Source: Ignavibacteriae bacterium HGW-Ignavibacteriae-3
Lineage (GTDB): Bacteria; Bacteroidota; Ignavibacteria; Ignavibacteriales; Melioribacteraceae
DNA: 47,704 nucleotides
NCBI GenBank assembly: GCA_002839795.1
Contig: PGYS01000005.1
Location: forward strand, 1 to 47,704
Direction: 5' to 3'
The notes below the pieces were generated by a model. The model saw only the letters and a program-made list of their open reading frames with translations, did no database searches and was not told the origin of the DNA. Below, piece after piece: positions 8,604 to 17,693 of this stretch. The stretch's first letter is position 1; each line of letters begins with the position of its first letter. Position numbers and translations under genes: made by a program.

Positions 8604-9032
8604 TTATTTTGATTTTTCAATTCTGTAAGTATGGGTAATTTCGACAGAGTTCTTCAGCATAGCTGTAACGCTGCAATACGTGTTCAATGACAATTCAATT
8701 GCTCTTTCAACGGCTTCTTTCGGAACATCTTCACCGTAAAAAACATATTCGAGATCAATTTTCGTAAATACCTGCGGATGAGTTTCCCGGACTTCTGCCG
8801 TAATGTTCATTTCAAATCCGGCAGGATTAATTTTCTTTTTCTGAAGTATAACAGCCACATCGCTTCCTGTACATCCCGCAAGCGCAAGAAGAATCAATTC
8901 TTTAGGCCGCGTACCCGCGTCGCTGCCGCCGAAATTCTCCGGACCATCCATCGTTATCCAGTGATTGGAATCGGTTTTCCCGATGAAAGTTATTCCCTTG
9001 ATCTGTTTGACATAAGCTTTCTTTGCTGCCAT
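8604..9032 (-). CDS. OsmC family protein
   Basis: A 142-residue OsmC/Ohr-superfamily protein. Two conserved cysteines are visible, in LALAGCTGSDV (about residue 54) and in NTYCSVTAML (about residue 118), at the spacing used by the thiol peroxidases of this family, which reduce organic hydroperoxides. It resembles the YhfA-like OsmC branch more than Ohr, and whether it is a peroxidase is inferred. The gene is minus strand, with no terminator visible before the convergent DUF2203 gene. Confidence 0.92.
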   Translation of the reverse strand: MAAKKAYVKQIKGITFIGKTDSNHWITMDGPENFGGSDAGTRPKELILLALAGCTGSDVAVILQKKKINPAGFEMNITAEVRETHPQVFTKIDLEYVFYGEDVPKEAVERAIELSLNTYCSVTAMLKNSVEITHTYRIEKSK

Positions 9033-9171
9033 AATTTGTTATCCTGTTTAATAATTAACATAAAATTTTTGATTTCATTCATTAGTAATTAGATGTGTAT
9101 TCATGAGAAAGGATTCCTGATTTATAGTTCAGATTTTTTTACTAATTTAACTTCCGGCCGCAGACTGAACG

Positions 9172-10473
9172 CTAATATGGATAAAAGATGTAGAACAAGA
9201 CTGAAAAAGAAAAAAGTATCCACATACCGGCGCTTACGGTTTTTATTCTTCCCGCAACGAACATTGTTAGCGGGTAAACTACAAATCCCGCGGTCATTCC
9301 AATTCCCAGATTAAATGTGAAGCTCATCAAAGTCATTGTTATAAAAGTGGGAATCGTTTCAGCAAGATCGTCGAATATAATATGCGATAACGGAGATAAC
9401 ATTAAAAGTCCTACTATAATCAATGCGGAGCCGTATGCATAGGGAGGAATAACTGAAAAAACCGGCGCCAGAAAAAGTGCGCCCAGGAATAATATTGAAG
9501 TAACAACAGCTGTCAATCCTGATTTTCCGCCTGCTTCAACACCCGTGGCTGATTCAATATACGCTCCGCATGTGGTAGTGCCCAAAAGTGAACCGGCAAC
9601 TGTTGCCAAAGCATCGCACATCATCGGCTTTTCAATATCGGGGAGATTTCCATTTTCATCCAGCATTTTTGCTTTGTATCCGAGTCCCAGCAAAGTTCCC
9701 ATAGTATCAACAAAATCCATTACAAACACTACAAGAATTACGGAAAAGAATCCCCAGCTTAACGCTCCTAAGATATCAAGCTGAAATAAAACAGGACTGA
9801 TATCCGGGGGCATGCTTACCAATCGATCCGGAAGTTTTGTAACTCCGAATAGAAAACCGAGTATCGTTGTAGCAATAATTCCTATTAGAATTGATCCGTT
9901 AATTTTTTTAATCATCAAGACCCCGATCAATAAAAAGGAGAAAATGCCGAGCAGAACGGAAGTTTCACGAAAATCCCCGACATGTACCGGCGCTCCGGCA
10001 ACACCGACTGTCACTATTCCTGTCTCATTCAATCCGATGAATGTTAAAAACAAACCTATTCCCGCAGCAAATGCAATCTTCAAAGATTCCGGAATAGCAT
10101 TTGCGAGCCAGCTCCTTATTTTAAAAACTGTCAGCAGGGAGAATAAAACTCCACCTATAAATATTGCTCCCAGCGCCGTCTGCCAGCTGTAATGAAGAAC
10201 GTTTACAACTGTATAGGCAACAAATGCGTTTTCTCCCATATATGGAGCAATTGCGAAAGGACGTTTGGCATAAACGCCCATGATTAATGTTCCGAAGAAA
10301 GCACTTAAAATCGTAGCGACCATCGAGGCGCCAAATGGCATTCCCGCTGCTTCCAATATTTTCGGATTCACTATAATGATGTAAGCCATAGTAACAAATG
10401 TGGTTGCGCCGGCAATTATTTCCTGTTTTACCGAAGTACCGAGTTCATCCAATTGAAAATATTTTTTAATCAT
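9172..10473 (-). CDS. NCS2/AzgA-type purine (guanine/hypoxanthine) permease
   Basis: A 433-residue inner-membrane permease with about 12-14 hydrophobic segments. The N-terminus (YFQLDELGTSVKQEIIAG, TTFVTMAYIIIVNP) and the motif APYMGENAFVAYTV are hallmarks of the AzgA/PbuG branch of nucleobase:cation symporter 2, which imports hypoxanthine, guanine or adenine with protons. The later motif CDALATVAGSLLGTTTCGAYIESATGVEAGG is split by Gly-Ser and is also characteristic. The ATG has GGGAG 6 nt upstream. Exact purine preference cannot be read from the sequence. The DUF2905 gene lies 35 nt upstream on the same strand. Confidence 0.93.
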   Translation of the reverse strand: MIKKYFQLDELGTSVKQEIIAGATTFVTMAYIIIVNPKILEAAGMPFGASMVATILSAFFGTLIMGVYAKRPFAIAPYMGENAFVAYTVVNVLHYSWQTALGAIFIGGVLFSLLTVFKIRSWLANAIPESLKIAFAAGIGLFLTFIGLNETGIVTVGVAGAPVHVGDFRETSVLLGIFSFLLIGVLMIKKINGSILIGIIATTILGFLFGVTKLPDRLVSMPPDISPVLFQLDILGALSWGFFSVILVVFVMDFVDTMGTLLGLGYKAKMLDENGNLPDIEKPMMCDALATVAGSLLGTTTCGAYIESATGVEAGGKSGLTAVVTSILFLGALFLAPVFSVIPPYAYGSALIIVGLLMLSPLSHIIFDDLAETIPTFITMTLMSFTFNLGIGMTAGFVVYPLTMFVAGRIKTVSAGMWILFSFSVLFYIFYPY

Positions 10474-10508
10474 TTAATCTCCCTGTCGATTTAAGGTGGA
10501 CGGATGAA

Positions 10509-10730
10509 TTATTTCCGGAATAAATAGAGAATCAGAGACAAGACTAAGCTGATAATTATTGATGTGACTATAGGAAAGTGGAAAGTATAATTCTTCTTTT
10601 TAATTATAATATCTCCGGGCAGTCTTCCGAGAAACGGTATTTTGTCCCAGAAAAGAAGCGCAATTCCAAGAATGATCAGAACCGCTCCTCCAAGTATTAA
10701 AAATTTTGCAAGTGGTTGAAGTTCATTCAT
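10509..10730 (-). CDS. DUF2905 small membrane protein
   Basis: A 73-residue protein with two membrane helices (about 8-27 and 51-70) around the loop IPFLGRLPGDIIIKKKNY, which is the DUF2905 signature (LGRLPGDI). I use the ATG at 10730, which gives the family's usual 70-75 residues; the frame stays open to 10808 but the extra residues look non-conserved. Function unknown. It is upstream of the purine permease on the same strand. Confidence 0.85.
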   Translation of the reverse strand: MNELQPLAKFLILGGAVLIILGIALLFWDKIPFLGRLPGDIIIKKKNYTFHFPIVTSIIISLVLSLILYLFRK

Positions 10731-10854
10731 ATTAAAGCAGTTTTTTAACCGGAAATAAATATAATAGAATAGAATCGCAGATGCACCCGGCATCTTTTCA
10801 AAAATCATTGCAAAATATTTGTTAGATTGCCCGATACATTAACGGAAAAATTTT

Positions 10855-11781
10855 ATGAAAACTATTCTCCCGAGCAGATACGTGGATCTTATCGGATTTC
10901 CCATGGATCTTGGTGCCGGCAGGCGCGGAGTTGATATGGGACCTACGGCGCTGCGCATCGCTAATATCGAGAAACGGCTTACAAGCCTGGGGTATACTGT
11001 CGCGGATCTGGGGGATGTGTTCATCAAGAATCAGGAGCTGCAGATAATTAAAAATCCAAAGTTGAAATTCCTTAGCGAGATTCTGAGAACTTGTGAACTG
11101 CTTGCGCGGCGCGTGGAAAAATCACTTGATCAGAATCATTTTCCCCTTTGCATGGGCGGGGATCACTCAATGGCTATTGGAACTCTTGCGGGGATTTCCG
11201 CTTACTGTAAAAAAAACAAGCAGGAACTCGGTTTGATTTGGATTGATGCCCATACAGACCTTAATACGGAGAAAACAACACCTTCGGGAAATATACACGG
11301 AATGAGCGTTGCCGCATCGCTGGGGTTAGGAAATAAGCAGCTTACGGAACTTCATGGATTTTCTCCTAAAATAAAACCGGAAAATATTGCTTTTATCGGC
11401 ATAAGAAGTCTTGATCCGGAGGAGAGAGTACTGATTAAACGCTTGGGCTTAAAAGTTTATACCATGACGGATATTGACCGTAAGGGAATTAATTTTATAA
11501 TAAATAAAATTTTAAAAGATTTTAAGTCCCGCGTTCAGCATATACATGTAAGTTTTGATGTAGACTGTATTGATCCATTGGAAGCACCCGGCGTAGGAAC
11601 GCCAGTCAGCGGCGGATTAAGTTACCGCGAGGCACACCTTCTGATGGAAACAATTGCTGAATGCGGATGCATGTCATCACTCGAAGTGGCCGAAGTTAAT
11701 CCTATTCTTGATACAAGAAACAGGAGCGCTGAAATTACGGCTGAACTTGTGGCATCAAGTATGGGGTTGAGGATATTATAA
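10855..11781 (+). CDS. rocF: Arginase
   Basis: A 308-residue ureohydrolase converting arginine to ornithine and urea with a binuclear manganese centre. All metal ligands are present: His104 (GGDHSMAIG), Asp131, His133 and Asp135 (DAHTDLN), Asp235 and Asp237 (SFDVDCIDP). The NTEKTTPSGNIHG loop and the C-terminal SLEVAEVNP support arginase over agmatinase or formiminoglutamase. It would catabolise arginine or feed ornithine to polyamine or proline routes. It starts 47 nt from the divergent DUF2905 frame, and no urease or ornithine genes adjoin it. Confidence 0.95.
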   Translation: MKTILPSRYVDLIGFPMDLGAGRRGVDMGPTALRIANIEKRLTSLGYTVADLGDVFIKNQELQIIKNPKLKFLSEILRTCELLARRVEKSLDQNHFPLCMGGDHSMAIGTLAGISAYCKKNKQELGLIWIDAHTDLNTEKTTPSGNIHGMSVAASLGLGNKQLTELHGFSPKIKPENIAFIGIRSLDPEERVLIKRLGLKVYTMTDIDRKGINFIINKILKDFKSRVQHIHVSFDVDCIDPLEAPGVGTPVSGGLSYREAHLLMETIAECGCMSSLEVAEVNPILDTRNRSAEITAELVASSMGLRIL

Positions 11782-11884
11782 TTTCGGCGTTCATTTAAAC
11801 GTTCAGCCGGACGATAAATTTTATATTAAAACAATTTTACATTACTAACTCAGCAGCTGCTGATCCGGGATAAAGAAAGATATA

Positions 11885-12592
11885 ATGATGTTTGACGAAA
11901 ATAATCACCAGTATTCTTCAGAGGAAAATCTCTTTGAGAAAATGGAGAATGTCCAGAATACTCCTCCTGTCCGTAAGTTTCAAAGATCCAAAAGCAACGT
12001 TATCCTTACAGGAGTCTGTGCCGGAATCGCTGAATATTTCAATGCTGATGCAGCTAATGTCCGTGTTGTTGCACTCCTGACTCTTCTCTTTGGCGGATGG
12101 GGCGCAGCGGCGTATTTTATCGCCGCTGTATTATTGCCCGTTGAAAAAATTCCGAAAGAATTGAGCAGCGAAAAAAAGAAATCGCAAAAAAAAGAAAATT
12201 TCCGGACTGTCCTGGGGGGACTGTTGATCCTCACCGGGATTCATTTTGCGTTTGTTTACCTTGGATTCAGAAGCACTGAAAGATTATTTATATTTCCGAA
12301 CGAGTTTGTTTTTTCAATTATCGCTCTTGCACTGGGTATTTTAATTGCAACAAACTATTTCAACTTTTCATCAGAAGATGCATCATCATTTGAGATAAAT
12401 CTTTTCCGTTCCCGCAACGACCGCAGGCTGTTGGGAGTGTGCGGGGGATTAAGCCGATACCTGGACATCGACTCTTCCGCTCTTCGAATTATTTTTTTGA
12501 TAGCCGCTATGCTGACCTTCGGCTTATTCGCTTTAGTCTATTTAACGCTTGGGATATTTATCAACGCAGAACCGGAACAAAAATTTGAATAG
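11885..12592 (+). CDS. Membrane protein with two PspC domains
   Basis: A 235-residue protein with a soluble 35-residue N-terminus and two PspC domains. The first covers about 36-95 (RSKSNVILTGVCAGIAEYF) and the second about 170-230 (RNDRRLLGVCGGLSRYLD); each carries one or two helices, with two further hydrophobic segments between. PspC domains occur in envelope-stress proteins, where PspC anchors or releases PspA or acts as a toxin. The following gene overlaps its end and resembles LiaF-like proteins, so the pair may form an envelope-stress module. No pspA is seen here. Confidence 0.88.
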   Translation: MMFDENNHQYSSEENLFEKMENVQNTPPVRKFQRSKSNVILTGVCAGIAEYFNADAANVRVVALLTLLFGGWGAAAYFIAAVLLPVEKIPKELSSEKKKSQKKENFRTVLGGLLILTGIHFAFVYLGFRSTERLFIFPNEFVFSIIALALGILIATNYFNFSSEDASSFEINLFRSRNDRRLLGVCGGLSRYLDIDSSALRIIFLIAAMLTFGLFALVYLTLGIFINAEPEQKFE

Positions 12593-13088
12593 TAAAAAAA
12601 ATATTCTCGGTATATGTTTTCTGATTGTCGGGATATTGGCGATACTTAAATATTTCGGGATTCTTATTATCTCGATTGAACAATTGATGGGTACAGCTTT
12701 TATCTGTTATTCCTTGCCGACTGTTTACGTCTCCCTTGGAACGGGACAACGAAATGAACTGGTTCTGGCAACAGTTATTTTTTGCATAGGAGTTGTATAC
12801 ATAGTCAAATCATACTTCGAAATTCTTGACGCAAGAGGAATTGTTTTCACAACAATTTTATTCGGAAGCGGTGCAGTGTTATTTCTTCTGTTTATTGAGA
12901 ACATGAAAGAAAAAGTCTTTCTAATCTCGGCCGGAACAATGATTTTGCTGAGTTATTTCTCCGCAACAAATTTCAAGGAGTGGGGATTGTTTAAGTATGC
13001 CAATAAACTGGGAGATATTTTCGAAATTTTCTGGCCTGTAATTTTGCTGGCGTTCGGCCTCAGTGTCTTTGTTAACCGTAAAAAATAA
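12585..13088 (+). CDS. LiaF-like membrane protein (DUF5668-type), TTG start
   Basis: A 167-residue protein with five or six membrane helices and a short C-terminus (VNRKK). The run of short helices (GICFLIVGILAILKYFGIL and following) resembles the membrane part of LiaF/DUF5668 proteins of envelope-stress systems; the soluble LiaF domain is missing. No ATG begins the frame: either TTG at 12585 (overlapping the PspC stop by 8 nt) or TTG at 12549 is used, and I prefer the first because it gives a lysine-rich N-terminus right before helix 1. It ends 3 nt from the convergent anti-sigma gene. Confidence 0.7.
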   Translation: MNSKKNILGICFLIVGILAILKYFGILIISIEQLMGTAFICYSLPTVYVSLGTGQRNELVLATVIFCIGVVYIVKSYFEILDARGIVFTTILFGSGAVLFLLFIENMKEKVFLISAGTMILLSYFSATNFKEWGLFKYANKLGDIFEIFWPVILLAFGLSVFVNRKK

Positions 13089-13091
13089 CTG

Positions 13092-14249
13092 TTAATATCC
13101 CCGCGCCCGGACAGGAGTTTCCTGGAATGTTCCCGATAAATAATTTAATGCTGCGGGTGTTGTACCTCCCTCCTTATATTCGATAGTTACCCTGAATAAT
13201 TCTATCTGCTCTTTCAGGAGTTGTGGGAATGAAGTTAACTTAAAATACTCATCTCCTTTCGGCTGGTACACGCCTAATGAGTAGGTCTGTCCCTTGCTCA
13301 CAATCCAAACTTGATATGATTGATTTGAGGCAAGGGGCTTTACGTTTTTAAACTGAATTAATCCCTCTTTTTGGCTGAATGAAAGGAGTACACGTGCCGA
13401 AGATTTTTCGTTTACATCCGGATTCGTCAGATTGACTACACTTATATCCTTGTAGTTAAAAAATTCAATAAGAGAATTATAATTGGCAATAAAATCATTT
13501 GCGTTGCTCATATCAGCTTTAACTGAAGCAATATCCTGCTTAAGACTTTTTATTTCACCGTTCAGTGAATTGATAGAGCTATAAGTGAAATAGCCGAGTA
13601 TTGTAAATAAAATAATAGTCAGGAGGAGCGCAATCCATCCCGCAGCTCCAGAAGATATTTTTTCCGATTTTTTTTCGACTTCCTTTTCGGTAGTCGGGGG
13701 AATCGGTTGCGGAGTGGGAGCAGGAATGGCTTCCAGTCTTTGGGGTTCTTCTTTAATGGTTTTCTGCTTTACAGATTCCGTTTTTATATTTTCCGGTGCT
13801 TTAGGAACAGGCATCTTATCAGAACTAAAGGCAGAAATCTGTTCGGGTAAATCAGATTCAACAGGCGGATTCTCGGCAGACTCCTTCGGCGATACGAAAT
13901 TTAAAGTGTTCTGCTGGGGCGGAGCCTGGGGAACAATCCCGGCTTTAGTAAAAGGGCCCGATTTTATATTTGTGGCAACAGAGCTTCTTTTTCCTTCATG
14001 AATCTGTGTTATTATTTCCTCTTTCATCCCTATCAATTTTTTTGCGACCATATCTTTAATTGCGGGATCCGGCTTCTCAAGATCAAGTATAACAGGAAGC
14101 ATCGAAATAATATTTCGAAGTTCTCCGAGTTCGCCTTCGGGAAGATCTCCGCCGGCGGTAATATAATTTTTAAATTGTATATAATTTTCCCGGTCCATGC
14201 ATCCCGTAGCGAACGCAGAAATCATTTCATGTATCATTTTATCGGCCAT
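13092..14249 (-). CDS. RskA-like anti-sigma factor
   Basis: A 385-residue single-pass membrane protein. Residues 1-85 resemble the cytoplasmic sigma-binding domain of RskA (SAFATGCMDRENYIQFKNYI), 90-200 are a Pro/Glu/Lys-rich linker, 204-224 a transmembrane helix, 226-265 a coiled coil, and 270-385 the RskA C-terminal domain (NQSYQVWIVSKGQTYSLGVY). It should hold the ECF sigma factor encoded just upstream (4 nt away) at the membrane and release it after regulated proteolysis. No HxxxCxxC zinc motif is visible. The linker is longer than in mycobacterial RskA. Confidence 0.88.
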   Translation of the reverse strand: MADKMIHEMISAFATGCMDRENYIQFKNYITAGGDLPEGELGELRNIISMLPVILDLEKPDPAIKDMVAKKLIGMKEEIITQIHEGKRSSVATNIKSGPFTKAGIVPQAPPQQNTLNFVSPKESAENPPVESDLPEQISAFSSDKMPVPKAPENIKTESVKQKTIKEEPQRLEAIPAPTPQPIPPTTEKEVEKKSEKISSGAAGWIALLLTIILFTILGYFTYSSINSLNGEIKSLKQDIASVKADMSNANDFIANYNSLIEFFNYKDISVVNLTNPDVNEKSSARVLLSFSQKEGLIQFKNVKPLASNQSYQVWIVSKGQTYSLGVYQPKGDEYFKLTSFPQLLKEQIELFRVTIEYKEGGTTPAALNYLSGTFQETPVRARGY

Positions 14250-14253
14250 AAAA

Positions 14254-14832
14254 TTATTCCCTGATCAGATAATCTCTTAAACTGTGGAGTGCGGTCATAA
14301 CTTTTCCCCGGACTGTCTCAACAGGAACATTTAATTTATCTGCGATTTCATCAATTGTATAACCCTCGTAATATGCAAGGTGAAGGACGTATTTTTGGGT
14401 ATCCGTAAGTTTACCAAGGGATTTTTCAATTTTTGGTTTAATTGTGAACGCGGTATTATAATCCAGGCTGTCCATCTCTTCAGTAAAGCTGGGAAGCACA
14501 TAATAATCTTCATAATCATCGTTGTACAAATCTGTCGCAGAATTCGCTATGCGTTCACGCCTGAGAGTATCCACGGCTTTATTACGGGCCAGCGTTACAA
14601 GCCAGCTGAAAACATTTCCTGTTTTAAAATCAAATTTGGATATTTTCCGCCATATGATCACAAAAACTTCAACAAGTATCTGTTCTGCGATAACCTGATC
14701 CGGAGAGATTTTCTTTATAATGGTATATAAAAGAGAAGAATAGCGGTCATATAACTCTTCGAGCGCGCGCGATTCAAACCGTGATATCTCATGCATCAAC
14801 TCAATATCCGTAAGCTCTTTAAACTTTCCCAA
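14254..14832 (-). CDS. ECF sigma factor (SigK-like)
   Basis: A 192-residue group 4 sigma factor. Region 2 covers about 18-95 (ELYDRYSSLLYTIIKKI and FSWLVTLARNKAVDTLRR, the -10 recognition helix), and region 4 about 130-185 (YVLHLAYYEGYTIDEIADKL, NVPVETVRGKVMTALHSL). The start is TTG at 14832 with AAGAG 6 nt upstream; the next in-frame ATG would lose the region 2 start. It is co-transcribed with the RskA-like anti-sigma, so activity is likely governed by membrane release. Target promoters are unknown. Confidence 0.93.
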   Translation of the reverse strand: MGKFKELTDIELMHEISRFESRALEELYDRYSSLLYTIIKKISPDQVIAEQILVEVFVIIWRKISKFDFKTGNVFSWLVTLARNKAVDTLRRERIANSATDLYNDDYEDYYVLPSFTEEMDSLDYNTAFTIKPKIEKSLGKLTDTQKYVLHLAYYEGYTIDEIADKLNVPVETVRGKVMTALHSLRDYLIRE

Positions 14833-15040
14833 CCCGTACTCTTATTATGTGGAATAACCGAATCAAAAGTATAACTACTGAATCAAAATTGCAATTGAAT
14901 ATGAACATCTATTAACGGTTTGGAGGCATTAATTAAGCCGCAGTAAAAGATGCATATTATAGACCTGCTTTACGGAGTGATGCTGATAGCTTGCAGCTAT
15001 TTTATTATATTTCGCCCCAGGAAAACAAATAGAAAGAGTT

Positions 15041-17617
15041 ATGACATCAACCGAAATTCGAAATCAATTTTTAGATTTTTTTAAAAGCAAAGAACACAGA
15101 ATTGTCCCTAGCGCCCCTGTAGTTCCATACGATGACCCGACCCTCCTTTTTACGAATGCCGGGATGAATCAATTTAAAGATGTATTTCTCGGAACAGGTT
15201 CCCGTGAATACAACCGCGCGGCCGATACGCAAAAATGCATAAGGGTTTCCGGCAAACATAACGATCTCGAAGAAGTCGGACACGATACCTATCATCATAC
15301 TTTTTTTGAGATGCTCGGCAACTGGTCATTTGGAGACTATTATAAACAAGAAGCCATCAAGTGGGCATGGGAACTTTTAACGGAGGTATGGAAACTGCCT
15401 AAAGAAAGATTGTGGGCAACAGTTTATAAAACCGATGATGAGGCTTTAAATTTCTGGAAGAGCGAAACAGATATTAATCCGGATCATATTCTTAAATTTG
15501 GCGAGAAAGATAACTTCTGGGAGATGGGAGATACTGGTCCGTGCGGTCCCTGTTCCGAAATTCATATAAACCTGAACGATGATTTAAATGCGGCTCACCT
15601 GGTTAATGCCGGTTCGCCATTGTGTATTGAAATCTGGAATCTGGTTTTCATTCAATATAACCGTGACTCTTCGGGAACGCTTCACGAACTTCCCGCAAAA
15701 CACGTTGATACCGGAATGGGTTTCGAACGCGTATGCGCGGTTCTTCAGAAGAAAAACTCGAATTACGATTCGGATGTGTTTACACCGCTTATAAATGCTA
15801 TAGCTAAATTATCCGGTGTAAAGTATGATGAGAATTTACCTGCAGATGACAAGTCAACAGTTGGACAAAGCAATATTTCAATGCGCGTAATTGCCGATCA
15901 CATTAGGACTTTAACTTTTGCCATTGCAGACGGCGCTACCCCGGGAAATGAAGGACGGGGTTATGTTCTGCGCCGGCTGCTGCGGCGCGCCGCCCGTTAC
16001 GGAAGAAAAATAGATTTGAAGGAGCCGTTTTTATACAAACTCGTTCAGGTGGTAGTTGATAATTTCAGCCATGTCTTTCCGGAAATCTTATCAAACAAAT
16101 CCAATATTGAAAAGATTATTAAAGCCGAAGAGGAAAGTTTTAACTCGACGCTCGACCGGGGAATTGAATTATTCGACGCTCTCACTAATAAATTAAGAGT
16201 GAAGAATGAAAAAATTATTTCCGGCGATGATGTGTTCAAACTTTACGACACATACGGATTCCCGATTGATCTTACCGCGGTTATGGCAAGGGAACAGGGA
16301 TTTTCGATTGATGAGATCAGATTCAATGAACTGATGGAAGATCAGAAAGAGCGGGCACGTAAATCAACGAAGGATAAAATGGGTTCTGCAAACTTGATAC
16401 AGTTTTTAAGTAACAGCTCAAACCTGCCAGACTCCGAATTTGTTGGTTATGAAACTTTAGAAACAGAAGCAACTGTATTACGATTGTCAGATGGATTTGT
16501 GGTTCTAGATAAAACTCCATTTTACGCTGAATCAGGAGGTCAGGTCGGAGATAGTGGTGTGGTTGATTTTAATGGCGCACTGATACCTATCTCTGATACG
16601 ATTAAGATTGGAAATATTATAGCTCATAAATATGATGGCAATTTGAGCGATGCATTGGGTAAAAATGTAATTGCGAGAGTTAATAAAAATAGGCGATGGG
16701 ATATAATGCGCAATCATTCGGCTACACATTTTCTTCACCGCACTTTGAGAGATATTCTCGGTCCGCATGTACAGCAGGCAGGATCGCTCGTTAACCAGGA
16801 TTACCTGCGTTTCGATTTTACACATTTTGAAAAAGTCAGCCGGGCAGAACTTAAAACTATCGAATCTCTAATCAATGAAAAATTAAGAGAGAACATCCCG
16901 ATGATTCATCACCGGGACACACCATTTGAAGAAGCGAAAAAGATGGGCGCTTTGATGTTCTTCGGCGATAAATACGGAGACAGGGTAAATGTGGTTCAAT
17001 TCGGCGATTTCACGGCAGAGTTCTGCGGCGGCACACACGTTAAAAACAGTTCGCAGATCGGTCTATTAAAAATTGTCAGCGAGTCATCCATTGCCAGCGG
17101 TGTGCGGAGAATTGAAGCGGTAACAGGCGCGGGAGTGGAAAAGTTAATTGAGAATTTAGAATTGAGAATTGAGAATTCGGAATCGAAGATCAGCGAACTG
17201 TATGATGAAAAGAAAAAAATTGAAAAGGAAGTTGCATCACTGCAATTAAAAGAAAAACTCGGGGGTATCGATTCAATAATTTCAAATCCTCTCAGCGTAA
17301 ATGGAATTAATTTATTTAAAGGAAAAGTTGATGCGTCAAACATGGATGAATTAAAATCCATGGGTGACGAATTACGCGAAAAGATGAACAACGGAGTGGG
17401 AGTTCTAATCTCTGAGATTGACGGCAAAGTTGGTATTGTAGCAGTTGTAAGTGATAATTTAATAAAAGAGAAAAATATTCTTGCCGGAAATATTGTTAAG
17501 CAGGTTGCTCAGGTGGTAGGAGGAAGCGGCGGCGGTAAACCTCATCTTGCGACTGCCGGAGGAAAAGATGTTTCTAAAATTGGTGAAGCGTTGGAAAATG
17601 TTGATAAACTGTTTTAG
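15041..17617 (+). CDS. alaS: Alanyl-tRNA synthetase
   Basis: An 858-residue class II synthetase charging tRNA-Ala, close to the usual 870-880. The catalytic core opens with IRNQFLDFFKSKEHRIVPSAP and FTNAGMNQFKDVFLG; GNEGRGYVLRRLLRRAARYG marks the C-terminal part of the aminoacylation domain. The editing domain has zinc ligands in HSATHFLHR and CGGTHV, and the C-Ala end carries GGSGGGKPHLATAGG. Residues near 700-725 contain an unusually repetitive coiled stretch encoded by an AATTGAGAATT repeat at 17146-17178. The ATG has AAAGAG just upstream, and a terminator follows at 17654. Confidence 0.98.
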   Translation: MTSTEIRNQFLDFFKSKEHRIVPSAPVVPYDDPTLLFTNAGMNQFKDVFLGTGSREYNRAADTQKCIRVSGKHNDLEEVGHDTYHHTFFEMLGNWSFGDYYKQEAIKWAWELLTEVWKLPKERLWATVYKTDDEALNFWKSETDINPDHILKFGEKDNFWEMGDTGPCGPCSEIHINLNDDLNAAHLVNAGSPLCIEIWNLVFIQYNRDSSGTLHELPAKHVDTGMGFERVCAVLQKKNSNYDSDVFTPLINAIAKLSGVKYDENLPADDKSTVGQSNISMRVIADHIRTLTFAIADGATPGNEGRGYVLRRLLRRAARYGRKIDLKEPFLYKLVQVVVDNFSHVFPEILSNKSNIEKIIKAEEESFNSTLDRGIELFDALTNKLRVKNEKIISGDDVFKLYDTYGFPIDLTAVMAREQGFSIDEIRFNELMEDQKERARKSTKDKMGSANLIQFLSNSSNLPDSEFVGYETLETEATVLRLSDGFVVLDKTPFYAESGGQVGDSGVVDFNGALIPISDTIKIGNIIAHKYDGNLSDALGKNVIARVNKNRRWDIMRNHSATHFLHRTLRDILGPHVQQAGSLVNQDYLRFDFTHFEKVSRAELKTIESLINEKLRENIPMIHHRDTPFEEAKKMGALMFFGDKYGDRVNVVQFGDFTAEFCGGTHVKNSSQIGLLKIVSESSIASGVRRIEAVTGAGVEKLIENLELRIENSESKISELYDEKKKIEKEVASLQLKEKLGGIDSIISNPLSVNGINLFKGKVDASNMDELKSMGDELREKMNNGVGVLISEIDGKVGIVAVVSDNLIKEKNILAGNIVKQVAQVVGGSGGGKPHLATAGGKDVSKIGEALENVDKLF
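17146..17178 (+). repeat. In-frame GAGAATT/AGAATT tandem repeat in alaS
   Basis: Units GAGAATT, AGAATT, GAGAATT, GAGAATTC follow one another within 33 nt and encode a Leu/Glu/Ile/Asn-rich helix (ENLELRIENSE). The repeat stays in frame and lies in the linker between the editing domain and C-Ala, where length variation should be tolerated. Confidence 0.6.
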
Positions 17618-17653
17618 GTTTCAACTTTTTGCACAGCCTTTTTAAAAATCCGA

Positions 17654-17683
17654 GCCCGGCTGCTTTCAGACGCCGGGCTTTTT
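17654..17683. terminator. Terminator between alaS and the propeller gene
   Basis: Perfect 7-bp stem GCCCGGC (17654-17660) with GCCGGGC (17672-17678), loop of 11 nt, then TTTTT on the plus strand. The minus-strand gene ends at 17694, so it may also serve that transcript, although its minus-strand tail is poor in T. Confidence 0.8.
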
Positions 17684-17693
17684 ACGTAGAATT

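Noticed and set aside
14950-15084. A 44-codon ORF with one hydrophobic helix (MHIIDLLYGVMLIACSYF) overlapping the start of alaS by 44 nt
   Set aside because: The overlap is large, there is no ribosome site before its ATG, no homologue is recognised, and the codons inside alaS read as low-complexity. It is not alanine-rich, so it is not a leader for alaS either.
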